DNA of 64,000 bases from Ypsolopha sequella (Eukaryota > Arthropoda > Insecta > Lepidoptera > Ypsolophidae): the NCBI GenBank assembly GCA_934047225.1, contig OW203985.1, positions 7,147,501 through 7,211,500 of the forward strand, written 5' to 3'. The translations under genes were made by a program, and so were the position numbers. This document shows positions 31,855-42,325 of the stretch, one piece after another (position 1 is the first letter of the stretch; each line of letters starts with the position of its first letter). The notes beneath the pieces are model-generated. The model was not told where the DNA came from, searched no databases, and saw nothing but the letters and a program-made list of their open reading frames with translations.

Positions 31855-32140
31855 ATTAGACATTGGGACACTCGTGCAGTCCACCAGTGATCTGCCATTT
31901 TTTCATGAAAGGAGTGTCATTCCGTTTGGCGTCCTACCAACACTGTGTGCAATGCCGTTCGGATCCAAAATAGCCGGCACGCCTATGGTTGCAAGGGCCC
32001 GACGGATGACATCATTCAAACTGGCATGATGCGATAGCGGCATTTGCGGCGGCGTCCCTTATTCAAGCGACTGCTGCTAAAGCTGGTGCTGCGGCAAACA
32101 CGGCAAAGGCAGAGAATATAAAGTATTACTACTTAAAGAA
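31855..32140. pseudogene. Two opposed fragments of a retroelement-type domain
   Basis: The minus strand at 32031-31870 reads NDVIRRALATIGVPAILDPN and on to GRTPNGMTLLS. The + strand at 32040-32140 reads AKAGAAANTAKAENIKYYYL. These motifs recall consecutive pieces of a multi-copy arthropod family (RRAL..G.PA.LEP..., KRPDGMTL, AGAAA..AE..K..KY), here in head-to-head orientation. The family assignment is from memory of the pattern only. Confidence 0.35.
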
Positions 32141-32419
32141 GCGACACTCACCTCCCCGCGCAAATTTAACGTCATACAAGTTGCTGACTATAAATGTTGT
32201 CCCTCTCGATCGACGACGCTCACGCGCTTGCTGCCAGCCCTAGACTAGCTCACGCACACACACAAGCGTGTGCGGACAAGCCAGATGCGCGCGTGAGAGT
32301 GTAGGTAAATAACTTGAGCGAGGACTATGAAGTGTCGGGGGTGGGGCAAAGGGCTCCAAGAGGCGCAAGTATACCAAAAACCCTTGACTTTTCTGTTTGA
32401 TTGTACCAGTCGTTACATA

Positions 32420-33170
32420 TTAGGTCTTCACATAAAAAATTGCCGTTTTATATAGAGAATTTGAAGGAAACTCAATTTTCAGTATTAATGTTTTTTAGGA
32501 ATGACAAATCCAAATTATTTTTTATACATATGTTATATTCCACATAAATACAAAACACTCGAATGGTTTTATAAGTCTGTAAAATAAAGGTGACTGGACA
32601 GCGCTATGCAATTTGTATTTCTAACTCTTTTTCTCATGCTCAAATAAGTATAGCGCTCACAGCTGTCACAGGGCTCAACCTATATTTAACAGACTATAGT
32701 CGCTAAATTTTGACCCCTCAGTGGGGTCGTCATCATCATCATGACCCACTGAGGGGTCGAAATATAGCGACTAAAACCATTTAAGTGTTTGTATTTATGT
32801 GGAATATAAAATATATATAAAAAAGGCCCTTGAACGGTGTTTTCTAAAAATATTTTAATAACAAAAGTACTTATTATAAATCCAAATTATGTTTTTTTTT
32901 TTGTATATGAATGAAACAACATTAAGCAACATTAATTTAATTTTTGAAAAGTGTCAGCTGTAAAAAGTTATTATGAATCTTGTCATGGAAATGGATGGCA
33001 TTTAGGACGGACTGTTTTAGAAATTTTAAAAACAAAATTTAATACGCAGATGTAAAACCTTGAAATCAACTTTCAAACAAAAAACAAATAATGGAAATAG
33101 CTGTTGAATTACAGGAACTAATAATTCATGAATCTGTAAGAAAATTTCACCATTTTCATATGTACAGAGC
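32420..33170 (-). repeat. Inverted copy of the repeat at 14570-15060, interrupted
   Basis: CTCAATTTTCAGTATTAATG and AATGACAAATCC at 32468-32513 and CAGCTGTAAAAAGTTATTA, CATGGAAATGGATGGCATTT and AATCTGTAAGAAAATTT at 32955-33147 correspond in reverse order to 14570-14900. The middle is occupied by the foldback at 32534-32808. Confidence 0.65.
32534..32808. repeat. Foldback with strong inner hairpin
   Basis: Outer arms TATATTCCACATAAATACAA and its inverse at 32790-32808. Inner hairpin arms 32698-32728 and 32743-32772 contain GACCCCTCAGTGGGGTC and GACCCACTGAGGGGTC, around a CATCATCAT-type loop. Confidence 0.8.
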
Positions 33171-33268
33171 TATTATATTACGACATTTTACCTTTTAGTC
33201 ATCTTGCCAAATGATCTTTCTGATAACTGGGTGTTCTGATAGAAACCCGATCTAAGTGAGTAGAAACC

Positions 33269-33691
33269 TTAAGAGGCTATGCGAATTTTGTTTCTGTCAC
33301 TGTCACTCCAAGCGAAAAATCGCGCAGTGCGAGAAGGGCGGATTCAGGGCAAAAGGGAAAAAAGTTAGTTTTATATTTTTATTAAAAAAACTAAAATAGC
33401 TAGCAAAATTTCAAATATCAAATCTTTAGATATTATTAAAACACACCTAATAAAATATGTTTGAGTTCTGTATATGGTTTCTATTCGTCAAACTAGGAAA
33501 AAAGTGTGTTTGAAGACCTCATTTCAACAATTATTTCTATAGAGGAAAATTTATCCAAACATGTTTTCCAATTTCAAAACCCTAGATTATATAGTCAAAA
33601 TACATATACCAGAAATTTATTAAAATTTTCCGTGTATTTCATGAAAAACACAGAAAAGAAACACCCGTATTTTTTTCGCATATCGCCTTAA
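33269..33691. mobile_element. TTAA MITE, GGCGATA family (copy 2)
   Basis: TTAAGAGGCTATGCG at the left, CGCATATCGCCTTAA at the right, CAGTGCGAGAAGGGCGGATT inside. Closest relative is 42818-43230 (inverted). It shares its right TTAA with the foldback that follows. Confidence 0.75.
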
Positions 33692-34075
33692 GGTTAAACG
33701 ACAGTCGTTCTGGACAAAGAGCACAACTTAAATTTGTTTTTTTTTCTTGTTAAAAAATTAAAAGTGAAAAATATCTTGGTCTGATTCACGCCAAAAGTTC
33801 AGTAGAGCTTAAATTTATAAATCATTAATTTGAAATGAAATGTACAATTTGTCAAAATTTTGCCGACACAAGCTTAACATGCTGTTTTAAGTTTGTTTCG
33901 ACCAAATAATGGCTAATTGTGCATGAAATTTCAAGCTGTTGATTTATAAACCTAATTTATACTGAACTAATGGTGTGAGTTGCCATAGACCAATATCTTT
34001 TTACATTTAACTTCTTAACAAGAAAACAAAGTTAAGTTGTGCACTTTGTACCGAGTGACTGATGTTTCACCTTAA
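33688..34075. mobile_element. TTAA foldback MITE FB1 (copy with empty site)
   Basis: The ends TTAAGGTTAAACGACAGTCG and (inverted) TTAAGGTGAAACATCAGTCA define a near-complete palindrome of about 190-bp arms. Inside the right arm, AAACAAAGTTAAGTTGTGCA holds the single TTAA that is duplicated around the insertion at 3474-4080. Confidence 0.8.
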
Positions 34076-34297
34076 GGCAGTGGGCTCTAGCTGCAAAACT
34101 TATTTTCAAAGTTATATTTTTACGGCTGGTTTCGAGGGTTCCCAGGGGTATGGCATATCGTAGGCAGCGTATTTTAGCTTAGCAATCCAATGAAGGAATT
34201 CTTCCAGCCTTTTGGGAACCCTGCCGATCGACGACGGTGATTTAGGGAAAATATTTTTTATATTTAACTAAATGTTGAATATAATTTTAACTAAATG

Positions 34298-34670
34298 TTA
34301 AGGCGCTACGGACAAAAAATCGACACTTTAAGAACTTGCATATCTACGTCGGTAAATAATATATTATTTTTGGAATCTTTTTCTACGGATCTGTTAAAAC
34401 AGAAACGCGATTGGAGAAATTTGGCTCGATAGAAATATTTATTGAAATTAGGTCTTGTTCGACGCCAATTTTCCTGGTTTGACAATTGAGAATGACGGAA
34501 TGCAATTATATTTTATTACATGAGTTATAACGTTTTCTAGGACCTGGTTAAACGAAATTTTGATAGCAACCGAATTTTTTCTACTTTTCCCCGAATCCGT
34601 CCCTCTCACACTGAGGGTTTTTTCGCATATAGAGTAACAGGGACGCTAAAACTTTTACATATCGCCTTAA
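34298..34670. mobile_element. TTAA MITE, GGCGATA family (copy 3, inverted)
   Basis: TTAAGGCGCTACGG and CATATCGCCTTAA ends, with CCGTCCCTCTCACACTGAGG internally. Confidence 0.75.
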
Positions 34671-34937
34671 GTCTTATATGTAAGATTTTGTAAGAATATT
34701 AGTTTTAAGGTTGTTTTTATTTCAGTTAGATTTAATGTTGTTTATGTGTTTCTATTTCTTATATTTGTTTATTGTTTTTCTGATAGATTTATGCATGACT
34801 TTTTGATTAAAAGTTTATCAAAACAATAGATCGTGGCTCGGATCCATCTTACAGATAAACTTAAAACATTAAACTGTCTACATTAACAGTAACGCAAAAA
34901 GAAAACACAGAAAATCTAAAATACTTTGTATAGACAC

Positions 34938-35275
34938 CGGTGGTAGAGCTGATGCCGGGCTCGACCGTGGAGGTACCACCATCTTACTTAGAGGCATCCT
35001 CGAATGAATTCGGGGGAAAGTAAGAGGACAGCTCACAGGCAAAAAACCAGGAGGCCCACCATGCCTGGGACCTGGGATGGATGGCGGTATATCCATCCCT
35101 AACATCTGGGCCTGATATGGAACAGACTGGTGACGGGCAGCGGCGTCACTGGTGCGAGGGTTCTGGCACCGCACTCACCAACTCGCCTGCCCAGCGTGTG
35201 TGAGTATGGGCAATTCTTCCAGGATGACCGCCGGGAGTGGCAAAGTCCTGGAAAGGTTTATCTCCAGCAGTGGAC
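34938..35275 (+). repeat. GC-rich dispersed repeat 'GATGCCGGGCTCGA' (copy 2)
   Basis: Collinear with 20092-20415 and longer at the end (TTTATCTCCAGCAGTGGACG). The common start GGTGGTAGAGCTGATG is shared with the copy at 56449. Confidence 0.75.
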
Positions 35276-35325
35276 GAACTATAGACACTCTTTTCGTGAC
35301 CGACTTTTTTGCTTCAAATGGTCAT

Positions 35326-35754
35326 TAGGGCCGCTCCACATTCTCGCGAGAATCTCGCGAGAACGCAAGAAACATGTGAGAAACGTGAATGTGGAAGCGA
35401 TTTGCGTATTCTTCTCAAGTTCTCTCGTTGTTCTCCGGCTTTTGTTGGTTTTTTTCGCGCGAGACAAAGGAACGCGAGAACGTGAGAACAGGCGAGAACG
35501 TGTATTGACTCCACACTCGCATGTTTCTCAGTAACGAACGAGCGAGCCGCCGATTTAAACGATAGTATTGTGTAGCGCAAGGTCCATCGTCATCCATCGT
35601 TCCGCGTCCATCGTCATCGAGCGTGAGAACTGTAGTGAGAACTATTTGAGAACTTTGTGAGTGTGTACCCAAAAGAAGTTCTCACTACAGTTCTCGCTGA
35701 GAATCTTCTGAAATTCTCGCGTGAATATCTCGCGTGAACGAGGAGCGGCCTTTA
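35326..35754. mobile_element. Non-autonomous DNA element rich in GAGAAC motifs
   Basis: Short terminal inverted repeats TAGGGCCGCTCC and GGAGCGGCCTTTA. The interior has many GAGAAC/GTTCTC copies and the palindrome TCTCGCGAGA near each end in whole or variant form. Open frames appear on both strands because the motif lacks stops. The ends and subterminal motif clusters suggest a hAT-like or similar cut-and-paste element; no clear target duplication was seen. Confidence 0.6.
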
Positions 35755-36164
35755 GAGATATAGATAGACTATAGTATCGCCCACACTCCCGCCTGTGGAT
35801 AATCAATGCTTGGGTAATCAATAAAATCCGTATTTAATGGCAAGTCTACGAGCGAATGCACAGAAGCAGAAACAATGCTGAACTAAACACGCAATGGTGA
35901 GTATTAACTAGGTGGTACAGTATTAATTTTGTACGATTATCGCCTTTAGACAGGCGTACTACGAGCAAATATTTTGTTTTGTGACGTGTTGGAGACTGTA
36001 AGACAAAAACAACCAGTCACGCTTTTCAAATAAAGAACAAATGAATCCAAAAAATATACGTTGACTTACTATTCGCTTTTATTACCATTTTAATACAGGT
36101 GAAAACAGGGCTTGCATGTTTCTTCGATAGGTACTTCTTTCTAAGTAATAATTTTTAAAAAGGA

Positions 36165-36520
36165 ACCTTTATGGTGAGACTACGTTGTCCGTCCGTCCGT
36201 CCGTCCGTTCGTCCGTCCGTATGTTACAGCCTCATAACTTTAGCACCGTTTAAGATAAAGACATGAAATTTGGCACAGAAATAGCATTAATTTGCTCACA
36301 TATCACGGTGTAAAATAATTTGAAAAATTTGAAATTGTTCAAAATATTTCAAAAACAAAGGTGAGAAAAATAAAAAATATTATCCCAAAATACAATATGG
36401 GTATTTAATTGTAGAAATAAATAAATTGATTGTAGAAATATAGGCACACTTTTATTATATTTACTGGCTGCCTTATCTCCGAAACTGGTAGACCGAAAAA
36501 AATATCGATTATTGGTCAAC
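36165..36520 (+). repeat. 'CTTTAGCACCGTTTAAGATAA' repeat (copy 2) with (GTCC)n
   Basis: Starts GGAACCTTTATGGTGAGACT, then (GTCC)n at about 36187-36219 and TAGCACCGTTTAAGATAAAG. This copy shows the fuller 5' end, which also ends the inverted copy at 55795-56225. Confidence 0.75.
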
Positions 36521-36529
36521 TGGCCAATT

Positions 36530-36830
36530 ACAGGAAAATTTTAGCGATTAAAAAAAATTGAGCACAAATGAAATAAAAAAAAATAAAGAATATTTTATAA
36601 AAAAAAACAATTTGGGTATCAAATTGTAGGTATTAAAAAGTTGATTCATTTATTTATTTTCATTTTCACTTATTAATTGATTGTAAAAATATATATGGTT
36701 TGGCTATTTTTAATTGCATCTATTTCGAGAAATCCTCGAAAAGCCATAAAACAATGTATGTCCCCACCCCTTATCTCCAAAACTGGTGGACCAAAAAATA
36801 TGAACAAAATCATGGTAATATGTGTTTACG
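36530..36830 (+). repeat. Companion half of the same repeat (copy 2)
   Basis: CTGGCCAATTACAGGAAAAT, ATTTCGAGAAATCCTCGAAAA and CCAAAACTGGTGGACCAAAAA follow the order at 7111-7430. Confidence 0.6.
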
Positions 36831-38003
36831 TAAAGATTACAGGAAAAATAAATCGGTTGAGAAATTCCCGACAAAAATGACAAAATTAAATTTATCATCC
36901 ACATTACGGTACGCAAGTCTGACTCACACTTGGCCGATTTTTTATCATCATATTTCATATCAAACCGGCAAAGCTTTTCTATTTCGAAAATGTGACAAGA
37001 TTTTCCTTTGTTTTATGTTCACGTTTATTTTGGTGTTTGCCTATCTTAATCTAAAAAAAAATTGAAAACAAAAAAAATAAGGATGTTCGTTGCTTTTAGA
37101 ACCCTAAAATTCACAGTCTATAATCTTGAGCCAAAAGAAATGTACATTTAGGAAAAATATGAAAAAATCGAATTATTTTTAAGTCCAACAGCCTTTACAA
37201 GCTCGACTCATAAGCAATCACGTGGTCCGTTTTCATCACGATAAATTTTTTTTGAAGTGAATATTTTTTGTTCGCATCTTGTACCTGGAAAAGTTTTTTC
37301 TTCACTTCCCATACTTTTCTTACGAAGTATAATTATATTTATGTGTTTAGATAATAACGTTTTCTAATTGTTTATTATTTGTTATTAGTTATTAATGATT
37401 ACTTAATACTTAAATGACCGTTAGAATTTTAAAAAAAATGTTTAGGGTTGTGGAGCCCCTTAATAATAGACTAGCAGAATTTACGTTTTTTTTTTAATTT
37501 ATTGGCTTCTTGATCAATTATTTTCTAGTGATCTTAATAAAAACACTTGTACTGTTTCAACAATATCTCTTTTTATTACTCCAACCGGTTTCGCCTTACG
37601 GCATTATCAAGGAACACTGTTAAACATAATAAATAAACAATAAAGAAATGTGTAGTGGTTGTTTACATTGTAGAAGTGTGTGCACGTTTTGTATTATTCA
37701 TACTGTACCTTTTTGGTATCGCTACTATCAACTGGATTTGATAACACTTCTAAAAGAGTTACTTATATACTGAATATTTTTATTTACAACTAGCCATACT
37801 TGAGTGTATCAAGATCATTTATTTTATTCACATGTTTGCAAAAAACAGTAGTTTTGTTTTAATGACCATGTAATAAAACACAAAAGGTAAGCCACAAATA
37901 ACATTTCGCGAACTATAACACAAATCATATTTTTTTTTGGCGAATGCCATAAATTTGGATATTATCCGTGAACTGCGCTAGAATTCGAGCGAATACGGTG
38001 CTC
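36831..38003. other. AT-rich, no recognised gene
   Basis: Chance frames only. CCGGTTTCGCCTTACGGCAT at about 37584-37603 looks like a scrap of a common repeat. Confidence 0.45.
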
Positions 38004-38648
38004 TTAAGGTTTAACGTCAGTCGCTTAGCAACGAGTGCATAATTTAACTTTGTATTTCTTGTTTAGAAGTTAAAAATTGAACAACATTTTAGTATGTGGC
38101 AGTTAACACCAATAGTTTAGTATGAGTAAGGTTTATAAAGCATGAGTTTGTAATTTAATGCATAATTAGTCATGATCTAAATTATTATTAAATACGGATT
38201 GAATACTCACGTGTGATTGCCGATCGACGGCTGCCAGTGCCCGTTTGACAACGACGGTGAACGCCGCGTCGTCGTCCTAAGACCGACACTCGCCTTGATA
38301 ATGCCGAAATTGTATTGGTGAAACGGTTGGCATATAGTCAACAACAATAACACGTGAGTGTTCAAGCCGTATGTAATAATAATTTAGTATGTCAGCTCAC
38401 GCGAGTTTCAATAATATTATAATCATGATCTGGTCCAAACCAACTTAAAATGCTGTTTTAACTTTGTTTGGACCAGATCATGACGAATTGTGCATTAAAT
38501 TTCAAACTCATGCTTTTAAACCTCATTTATACTGAATTATTGCTGTTAACTGCCATATACTAAAATGTTTTTAATTTTTTTACCTCGAAACGAGAAATAC
38601 AATGTTAAGTTATGCACTTTGTGCTAAGCGACTGACGTTTAACCTTAA
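38004..38648. mobile_element. TTAA foldback MITE FB1, split by another repeat
   Basis: TTAAGGTTTAACGTCAGTCG at the left and the exact inverse (CGACTGACGTTTAACCTTAA) at the right. The arms are split at about 38195-38425 by the repeat seen at 29595. The inner palindrome ATGATCTGGTCC...GGACCAGATCAT marks the original centre. Confidence 0.85.
38195..38425 (+). repeat. Insertion of the 'ACTCACGTGT' repeat (copy 2)
   Basis: TACTCACGTGTGATTGCC, GTTTGACAACGACGG, CGTCGTCGTCCTAAGACC, TGGTGAAACGGTTGGCAT and CACGTGAGTGTTCAAGCCG match 29595-30015 in reverse. Confidence 0.7.
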
Positions 38649-38849
38649 GAACTAAATATATTAATGTTAAAAAAAATAAAATAACATGCTAAATGTTAAA
38701 TAAAAATTTGCTTGAAAATTTTACAGTTTCAATAACAATATTTACATTTACGTGAGCCGTACTAAGTACCTCAAGTACCAGGTACTTAGCAGAATTCTTC
38801 CGTTAATGACGTCACACAAATGTTTGTTAAAATAGGGCTGCCACGCCAT

Positions 38850-39010
38850 CCCTCCGAGTTCAACCCGGAATCTATAGGTTTGGGTGATGCATACGGGCTA
38901 CGGTTTGACTTCGTACGTACTACACCACCACTACAATTAGGCCAGTGACAAAGACATAATTATCTTTTGATACAAGCGAATTGGTTAGCCCAGTGGCCTA
39001 ATTGTGATGG
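38850..39010. repeat. Possible SINE remnants in inverted pair
   Basis: CACTGGCCTAATTGTAGTGG (minus strand) and CAGTGGCCTAATTGTGATGG (plus strand) face each other, and GGGTTGAACTCGG (minus) is B-box-like. A weak tRNA-derived signal only. Confidence 0.3.
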
Positions 39011-39534
39011 TTAGGTAATAATTTCCGATGATGCTTTTTGATGAAACCATATCGAAGCTTATATCCTTAATTCGTAAAATCCAATTTTTGAGTCAGTTGA
39101 CTTAGTATTTTAATAGTAATCGAGGTGTCTTCAGTAGTGCTTGGTTCTGACAAGTGTCTGCTGGGACTTCCTATGTGAAAAAGGGTATCGTTCAGTTTTT
39201 GAAAGTAATAAATCTAAAATATAAAAACATATTTAAACCAGAACACTCTTTCCAACTAAACAACCATGTCAATGAGTGAGTCAGTCAGTTACCATTTTGT
39301 AGCTTTATATATAGTCAAATATTAAAATTTTCTAATAAAATCTCGGCCGGTCCATTCAGATAGGTGGTAACCCTAATAACAAAACTATTAGCAGATTAGA
39401 AGTTCCTGTTAGTAATGTGCTAAAGTACTGTAAATGCATCAACTAAGAACTTGAGTGATAGCGTAAACATATCGAACATTACTCGCGCAAATTAAATTTT
39501 ATTTTGCACTTTCCCTAACAAGCTTTATATGTTT

Positions 39535-39815
39535 TTAATTTTTTTCAATGCAATTGCTAGTAAAGGCTCGCTTTTTATGCATCAAAACCGAACAGAAAAT
39601 CGATTATTTTGCCCTAGGGCTTTATTTTTTTTATTTTTTTTTATTTACGAAAAGTTGGCTCACCTGCAACCTTTTCTGTGTACCATAAATATTATACTTT
39701 TTTTCTACTGTTTAACGGCTCTGGATACAGTCCTTTTGAGCCAATCATAATTTAAAGTTCACAAGATTATTTCCTCACACTATGCATTGAAAAACGTAGT
39801 ACATAATATCAAATT
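39535..39815 (-). repeat. 'TATCCAGAGCCGTTAAACAG' repeat (copy 1)
   Basis: Inverse order of the copies at 41720-42115 and 50805-51160: GATGCATAAAAAG, AGCCCTAGGGC, GGTACACAG, CCAGAGCCGTTAAACAGT, CAATGCATAGTGTGAGGAAAT. Confidence 0.75.
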
Positions 39816-39828
39816 ACTTTCTACGAGA

Positions 39829-40367
39829 TCTATATAAATATATAAAACAAAGACGTGTTAGTTACACCACTTATAACTCAAGATCGGCTGGATCGATGTT
39901 AGTTATCTCTTTTTTGGTGTATTCTTATCCGCTCCGAATAGCAGAATAATTAATAAAATATCGGATAAATTATCGAATAACAATAAATTAATTAATTAAT
40001 TTTACGAATGCAAACAGCATGTGGTGCCATTTGTTGACAAAGCTACGCATATAAAAGAAACCTATTTATCTAGCGTTCTAATATCATTAAATAACATCTA
40101 AACCCCAAGTTTTAAAAATCGCTTAGTTATTCCAAGAACTATTATTTCTGCACATATTCAATACCCTACGCTAAGCCTAACAACGGTACTGAAACACATG
40201 GGTCCCTGCCATTCTTCTTTCGCAATGGCAAGCAATAAAACATTTCTGTATTTGCAAAAAAGTTGTATTAATGTTATTACCTTAATGAAATCCTAAATTA
40301 AGTTTAACTAAAGTTAACACGATATTATTAGACTTTTAGGCGGAACGAAGTTCGCCGGGTCAGCTAG
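39829..40367 (+). mobile_element. Non-autonomous Helitron
   Basis: Starts A|TCTATATAAATATATAAAAC and ends with the hairpin GGCGGAACGAAGTTCGCC (40339-40356), GGGTCAG, then CTAG|T (40364-40367). The host A|T site, TC start, hairpin near the end and CTAG are the Helitron hallmarks; this 3' end is the lepidopteran form. No Rep/helicase coding sequence, so it depends on another copy. Confidence 0.8.
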
Positions 40368-40936
40368 TTTATATATAAAAGTAGGGAAATAGAGAAAAAA
40401 TTTACTCGAAAAGAGGTTACTTTGCGAATTCATTCTATAAAGCCAACTTTATCAAATCGTGTTTCCATCGTGTATACAGTCTAGTATATATACCCAATAA
40501 TACCAATTTATTTCCCTAGATTTAAATTTAATTGTTTACTACTTCAAACAAGGGTTATAAAAATGTGTTTGACTTTGTAAAAATGTATAATATGGTAATG
40601 CTGTGGGAATCAAAAAATTGGTAATATACTGCTCAATGTTTACGAAACAATTTTCCTTTGTAGATTGAAAATATATGACAGAGATACCTAGTTTCATCAG
40701 ATAACATTGTTTGCTTGATATATGATATCTAATCTAATCCTATAAGACAATGAGATTCTGAGATTTGTAAGTGTGGCATACAGACATTACAAAATGATAA
40801 CCTCGCCTACTACGCCTGGGTTAATAATAATGTATGAGGCCTGCTAACTTGGCTTTCATCGGGAAAATAAACGATGAGATTTTGACGAGCTTGTAAAGCG
40901 CTTTCTATGACTAACCTTAGAGATTTCATTATTACT

Positions 40937-41506
40937 TTAAGGCGATACAAAAAAAATGGGGGTTTTTCGAATCCTTTTACTCCACTATAACGTCATTCAC
41001 GTATTTCATTTTTGGGTAAATGTTTATTGAGTAAGTATTTAATTAAGATTCTCACTGAAAAAAAACGCGATTGAATGAAATTTCCTCGATAGAATTTAAT
41101 TCCGAAAAGACCTCTTAATTATAGAATTAAATGAGACTTGAGGATAATTCATGATTTATATAAAAACGGCTCACCTCAATACGTGTTATGATCGGGAAAG
41201 CCGACCAGTTTCAGCAGGCAGAAGGCAGTCTAAATCTGCTGAAACTGGTCGGCTTTCCCGATCATAACACGTATTGAGGTGAGCCGTTTTTATATAGACC
41301 TCTTAATTGTTTCATTTTTTCCTGTAATTCTGAAATCCTAACTAATTTCATTGTAAAATTGCATTTTTAATAAAACTGCTTAGTACATTTTATATTAATA
41401 AAAAACTGATTTTTTGCTACTTTTCCACGAATCCGTCCCACTCGCACTGAGGGTTTTTTCGCATATGGAGTAACAGGGAAGCTAAAACTTTTACGTATCG
41501 CCTTAA
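40937..41506. mobile_element. TTAA MITE, GGCGATAC family (copy 4, with nested hairpin)
   Basis: TTAAGGCGATAC at the left, GTATCGCCTTAA at the right, in inverse orientation to 31238-31651. The two halves are interrupted at 41121-41308 by an element carrying a perfect hairpin. The flanking GACCTCTTAATT appears at 41109-41120 and 41297-41308, while the homologous spot in 31238-31651 has it once in variant form. Confidence 0.85.
41157..41296. repeat. Perfect 61-bp inverted repeat, 18-nt loop
   Basis: Arms 41157-41217 and 41236-41296 are exact reverse complements. The left arm begins TATATAAAAACGGCTCACCT and ends CCAGTTTCAGCAG; the loop is GCAGAAGGCAGTCTAAAT. The inserted block also includes 36 bases to the left (41121-41156). 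No ORF. Its perfection means either recent insertion or constraint. Confidence 0.95.
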
Positions 41507-41515
41507 TAGATTTGA

Positions 41516-41700
41516 CTTCTAAAGTCTTGCAACACAGGCAGCCAAGCGGGACGCTAATTACTAAAGCCACCGCTGTCTGTCCGTCCGTCGGTCTGTTGCA
41601 GGAGTCTACAGCTTCAGCCATAAAATATAGAGAGTTGAAATTTTTACAGAATACGTGTTACTATGGCATCACTGCAAATAATAAAAGTTAAAAGAAAAGA
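41516..41700 (+). repeat. (CTGT)n-core repeat (copy 2)
   Basis: CCACCGCTGTCTGTCCGTCC and GGAGTCTACAGCTTCAGCC parallel 900-990. Confidence 0.55.
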
Positions 41701-41719
41701 TACCCCGTACAAGAAAACT

Positions 41720-42115
41720 TTAATAGTAGTTTATGCTACTAGGGCGAAAAGGAATAAATTACGAGGACGATTTAAAACACGAGCGTAGCGAGTGTTTTAA
41801 ACGTAACCGAGTAATTTATTGCTTTTACGCCCGTGTATCATACTACGTTTTTCAATGCATAGTGTGAGGAAATGAAAACAAACTTAATCTTGTGAACTTT
41901 CAATTATAATTAGCTCAAAAGGACTGTATCCAGAGCCGTTAAACAGTGGAAAAAAAAGTATAACATCTATGGTACACAGGAAAGGCTGCAGGTTAGCCAA
42001 CCATTGTAAATAAATTAAAAAAAATAATAATAATAAAGCCCTAGGGCAAAATAATCGACTTTTTGTTCGGTTTTGATGCATAAAAAGTGGGCCTTTCCGA
42101 GCACATGCATTGAAA
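41720..42115 (+). repeat. 'TATCCAGAGCCGTTAAACAG' repeat (copy 2)
   Basis: AATAGTAGTTTATGCTAC, TTACGCCCGTGTATCATACT, GGACTGTATCCAGAGCCG, AAGCCCTAGGGCAAAATAAT. Confidence 0.75.
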
Positions 42116-42325
42116 AGAATATTATTTTTTAACATTTTTTGTTTCAACTTACAAACAAGTTTTAAATTTGATCAGAATGTTGTAGTACTCAATACTTTTA
42201 AGTAAAACAACAAATAATAAAAATTAGGCTTTGGTATTCAGAGGATTCCGAAGCGCCTTGTTTTTATCGCTTTGATGTTACTATATTATCTATATAGTCG
42301 TACAATAAGTTATTTTACAGATTTT

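Noticed and set aside
35130..35672. Overlapping open frames on both strands
   Set aside because: They arise from a GC-rich repeat and the GAGAAC-rich element, whose motifs lack stops.
36187..36219. (GTCC)n run as an independent feature of interest
   Set aside because: It is part of a dispersed repeat that carries such runs.
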